A stretch of DNA of 8,616 nucleotides from an uncultured Actinomycetes bacterium (GTDB lineage: Bacteria; Actinomycetota; Thermoleophilia; Solirubrobacterales; Thermoleophilaceae): contig CAMLNW010000114.1 of NCBI GenBank assembly GCA_946481495.1, positions 1-8,616 of the forward strand, read 5' to 3'. Below are positions 6,158 through 8,616 of this stretch, in pieces. A model generated the notes under the pieces. That model saw only the letters and a program-made list of their open reading frames with translations, made no database searches and was not told the DNA's origin. The translations under genes and the position numbers were made by a program. Position 1 is the stretch's first letter, and the number at the start of each line of letters is the position of its first letter.

Positions 6158-7242
6158 GCTGGTTCCTTGCCTTCGCGGGCTTCGTGCTGCTCGTCATCCT
6201 GCACGAGCTCGGCCACTTCACCGTCGCCAAGTGGGTCGGGATGCGCGTCGAGAAGTTCTCGCTCTTCTTCCCGCCGACGCTCGCCAGCAAGAAGATCGGC
6301 GAGACCGAGTACGCGATCGGCCTGATCCCCGCGGGCGGCTACGTGAAGATCAGCGGCATGAGCCCGGCCGAGGACCTGCCGGACGAGGTTCGCACGCGCG
6401 CCTACCACGCGCAGCCGGTCTGGAAGCGGATGGCCGTGATCAGCGCCGGGCCGGCGGTCAACCTGATTGTCGCCTTCGTGCTGCTGTTCGTCTACTTCGG
6501 CTTGATCGGCGGCGAGACCGGCAGCGATCGTGTCGGAAGCATCGAGAAGGGCTACCCGGCCGCGGCGGCGCTGCAGCCCGGAGACCGGCTGATATCGGTC
6601 GACGGCGTCCGCGGCGATCCGATCGAGCTGTCGAAGCAGATCGGAACGCACAAGTGCGCCCAGACCCCGCCAGTCGACGGTTGCAAGGCGGCCGAGCCGG
6701 CGACGCTGGTCGTGGAGCGCGACGGCAAGCGGGTCGTCGAAGAGCTGACGCCCGTCTACGACGCCACGACGGGGGTCGAGCGGACCCGGCTCGGCTTCAG
6801 CTACGCCGCCGGCCCGCGCGAGACGCTGCCGGCCAACGAAGCGGCGACGACCTCGCTCGACCGTTTCTGGTTCATCACCAAGGAGACGCTGAGCTTGCCG
6901 GCGCGGATCTTCGACACCCAGCAACGCGAGCAGATAAGCGGCATCGTCGGCTCCTACGAGGTCACCCGCCAGACGATCCTCAACAACTTGGCGAATACCG
7001 TCGCGATCTTGGCCGTGATCTCGCTGTCGCTGGCGATCGTCAACCTGTTCCCGTTCCTGCCGCTTGACGGGGGGCATATATTCTGGGCCGCTGTGGAGAA
7101 GCTTCGTGGGGGCAAACCGGTGCCGTTCAGCGTGATGGAGCGTGCGGGGGTGGTCGGCTTCATGCTGGTGATCGGGCTGTTCGCGATCGGATTGAGCAAC
7201 GACATCGGGCGACTGTCAGGCGACGGGTTCAATGTCCCTTAG
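6154..7242 (+). CDS. rseP: RseP-family site-2 intramembrane zinc metalloprotease
   Basis: This family cleaves substrates within the membrane, typically releasing anti-sigma factors or clearing signal peptides. The product is 362 residues from GTG 6154, whose GTGA overlaps the dxr stop. The first membrane helix contains the zinc motif HELGH at 17-21. IPAGGYVKISGM fits the membrane-associated beta region after it. A second helix begins near 89 with AGPAVN at 98-103. One extracytoplasmic PDZ domain spans about 125-215. The third helix (about 280-300) leads to LPLDGGH at 302-308, where Asp305 is the expected third zinc ligand. A last helix lies near 331-349. All catalytic elements are intact. The PDZ region carries a short insertion with two cysteines, Cys168 and Cys177, discussed as a finding. 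Following dxr is the usual position for this gene. The substrate, such as a particular anti-sigma factor, cannot be deduced here. Confidence 0.95.
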   Translation: MSWFLAFAGFVLLVILHELGHFTVAKWVGMRVEKFSLFFPPTLASKKIGETEYAIGLIPAGGYVKISGMSPAEDLPDEVRTRAYHAQPVWKRMAVISAGPAVNLIVAFVLLFVYFGLIGGETGSDRVGSIEKGYPAAAALQPGDRLISVDGVRGDPIELSKQIGTHKCAQTPPVDGCKAAEPATLVVERDGKRVVEELTPVYDATTGVERTRLGFSYAAGPRETLPANEAATTSLDRFWFITKETLSLPARIFDTQQREQISGIVGSYEVTRQTILNNLANTVAILAVISLSLAIVNLFPFLPLDGGHIFWAAVEKLRGGKPVPFSVMERAGVVGFMLVIGLFAIGLSNDIGRLSGDGFNVP

Positions 7243-8616
7243 GGAGAGCTCGGGCGGACCGCTGGAGCCGCCCGCGCACGACAGCGTCTACCGCGCCTTC
7301 GAGGCGACGGTCGCGACGCTCGGCGACGCCGCCGCGTTGCGCTGGGACGACGACCAGTCGATCAGCTGGAACGAGTTGCGCGACCGCTCGACGCGGATCG
7401 CCGGCGGGCTCGCCGCGCTTGGCGTCCGCAAGGGCGACGCGGTCGCGATCATGCTGTCCAACAGCCCCGACTTCATCCCCGTCGACCTCGGGGCGGTGGC
7501 GCTCGGCGCCGTTCCGTTCTCGATCTACCAGACCTCGTCGCCCGAGCAGATCGCCCATGTCGTACGCGACTCCGGGGCGAAGATCGCGATCGTCGAGGCC
7601 GGCTACCTCGAGCGTTTCGACGCGGCACGGGCAGAGCTGCCCGAGTTGGAGCAGCTGGTCGTTGTCGGCGGTGAGGGCGGCGACCGCACGCTCGCCGAGC
7701 TCGAAGCGCTCGATCCCGACTTCGACGTTGAGCCGACCGTCGCCGCGCTCGGCCTCGACGATCTGCTGACGCTGATCTACACCTCCGGCACCACCGGTCC
7801 GCCGAAGGGCGTTCAGCTCACCCACCGCAACCTGCTGACGTTGGTCGCATCGGTCGAGGACACCGTCCCGATGCCGGGTCCCGGCGAGGGCCGCGTGATC
7901 TCCTGGCTGCCCGCCGCGCACATCGCCGAGCGTGGCGCGCACTACTACCTGCCGGTCGTACGCGGCATCGAGGTGACGATCTGCCCCGATCCGCGCCGGA
8001 TCGTCGAGTACCTGCCGAAGGTGCGGCCGACGTGGTTCTTCGCCGTCCCGCGCATCTGGGAGAAGATCAAGGCAGGCCTCGAGGCGATGGTCGCCGGCCT
8101 CCCCGACGAGCAGCGCGAGCCGGCGCAGCGCGGTCTCGACGCCGCACTCGCAAAGGTTCGCGCCGAGCAGGTGGGGGAGGCCGTGCCCGACGACGTGGCG
8201 GCAGCGGCCGCGGCGGCCGAGGAGCAGATGTTCGCCGCGTTGCGGGTCCAGCTCGGGCTCGACCAGGTCGCCGCTGTCAGCGTTGGCGCGGCGCCGACGC
8301 CGCTCGAGGTGCTCGAGTTCTTCCACGCGATCGGTGTTCCGATCGGCGAGGTCTGGGGGATGTCCGAGACTTGCGGTGTCGCGACTGTCAACCCGCCGCG
8401 GCGGATCAAGCTCGGCACCGTCGGTCCCGCCGTCCCGGGTATCGACATCCGGCTCGACGAGGACGGCGAGGTGCTGGTTCGCGGGCCGGGCATCATGGTC
8501 GGCTACCGCAACCTGCCCGACAAGACCGCCGAGACGTTCGACGGCGACTGGCTGCGGACCGGCGACATCGGCGTGCTCGACGACGACGGCTACCTGCAGA
8601 TCGTCGACCGTAAGAA
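7232..8616 (+). CDS. Long-chain acyl-CoA synthetase-like AMP-forming ligase (3' end outside window)
   Basis: This is an ANL-superfamily enzyme that activates a carboxylic acid, most likely a fatty acid, as an acyl-AMP and then transfers it to CoA. The frame is open from ATG 7232 to the window end, giving 461 residues without the last part of the C-terminal domain. The phosphate-binding loop is YTSGTTGPPKG at 183-193, followed by QLTHRN. SWLPAAHIAER and the PRIWEKI region resemble FadD15-type long-chain ligases. VWGMSET at 374-380 is the adenine/substrate motif, and LRTGDIG, with TGD at 443-445, holds the ribose-binding Asp. The hinge region DRK begins at the window edge. An Ala-rich helical insert lies near 323-329. 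The start overlaps the rseP end by 11 bases, and no strong Shine-Dalgarno is seen, so coupling is likely. Substrate chain length cannot be inferred; a non-fatty acyl acid remains possible. Confidence 0.93.
   Translation, partial: MSLRESSGGPLEPPAHDSVYRAFEATVATLGDAAALRWDDDQSISWNELRDRSTRIAGGLAALGVRKGDAVAIMLSNSPDFIPVDLGAVALGAVPFSIYQTSSPEQIAHVVRDSGAKIAIVEAGYLERFDAARAELPELEQLVVVGGEGGDRTLAELEALDPDFDVEPTVAALGLDDLLTLIYTSGTTGPPKGVQLTHRNLLTLVASVEDTVPMPGPGEGRVISWLPAAHIAERGAHYYLPVVRGIEVTICPDPRRIVEYLPKVRPTWFFAVPRIWEKIKAGLEAMVAGLPDEQREPAQRGLDAALAKVRAEQVGEAVPDDVAAAAAAAEEQMFAALRVQLGLDQVAAVSVGAAPTPLEVLEFFHAIGVPIGEVWGMSETCGVATVNPPRRIKLGTVGPAVPGIDIRLDEDGEVLVRGPGIMVGYRNLPDKTAETFDGDWLRTGDIGVLDDDGYLQIVDRK

Noticed and set aside
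7229..8326. A 365-codon open frame on the minus strand opposite the acyl ligase
   Set aside because: The sense strand has unmistakable ANL motifs through the same bases. The antisense product is compositionally biased and shows no domain.

Overview
This is a high-GC chromosomal window with every supported gene on the + strand, tightly packed. The third codon positions are strongly G/C biased, which also produces long meaningless open frames on the opposite strand. Gene order and protein style suggest a high-GC actinobacterium, perhaps Thermoleophilia/Solirubrobacterales. That placement is inference; no rRNA or other taxonomic marker is present.

Layout: 1-438 is the 3' part of tsf (EF-Ts). 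It is followed by pyrH (UMP kinase, 442-1206), frr (ribosome recycling factor, 1196-1765), uppS (cis-prenyl diphosphate synthase, 1773-2450) and cdsA (CDP-diacylglycerol synthase, 2447-3241). After an 80-base gap containing a strong hairpin comes a 557-residue sensor diguanylate cyclase-like protein (3322-4995). Then follow dxr (5006-6157), the RseP site-2 protease (6154-7242) and the 5' part of a long-chain acyl-CoA synthetase-like gene (7232 to the window end). The only non-coding stretch longer than about 10 bases is 3242-3321.

The genes form the widespread translation/envelope cluster tsf-pyrH-frr-uppS-cdsA-dxr-rseP. Translation factors and UMP supply are followed by isoprenoid precursor supply (Dxr), undecaprenyl carrier synthesis (UppS), phospholipid precursor synthesis (CdsA) and an intramembrane protease. 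Several junctions overlap (11, 4, 4 and 11 bases), suggesting translational coupling.

Two departures stand out. A GAF-GGDEF-GAF signalling gene sits between cdsA and dxr, which are normally neighbours. An acyl-CoA ligase follows rseP, where many actinobacteria carry ispG. The signalling protein is the least ordinary item: its two flanking sensor domains look like copies of one another, its active-site motif is AGDEF, and it lacks the RxxD inhibitory site. I see no mobile element, CRISPR array, tRNA or rRNA.
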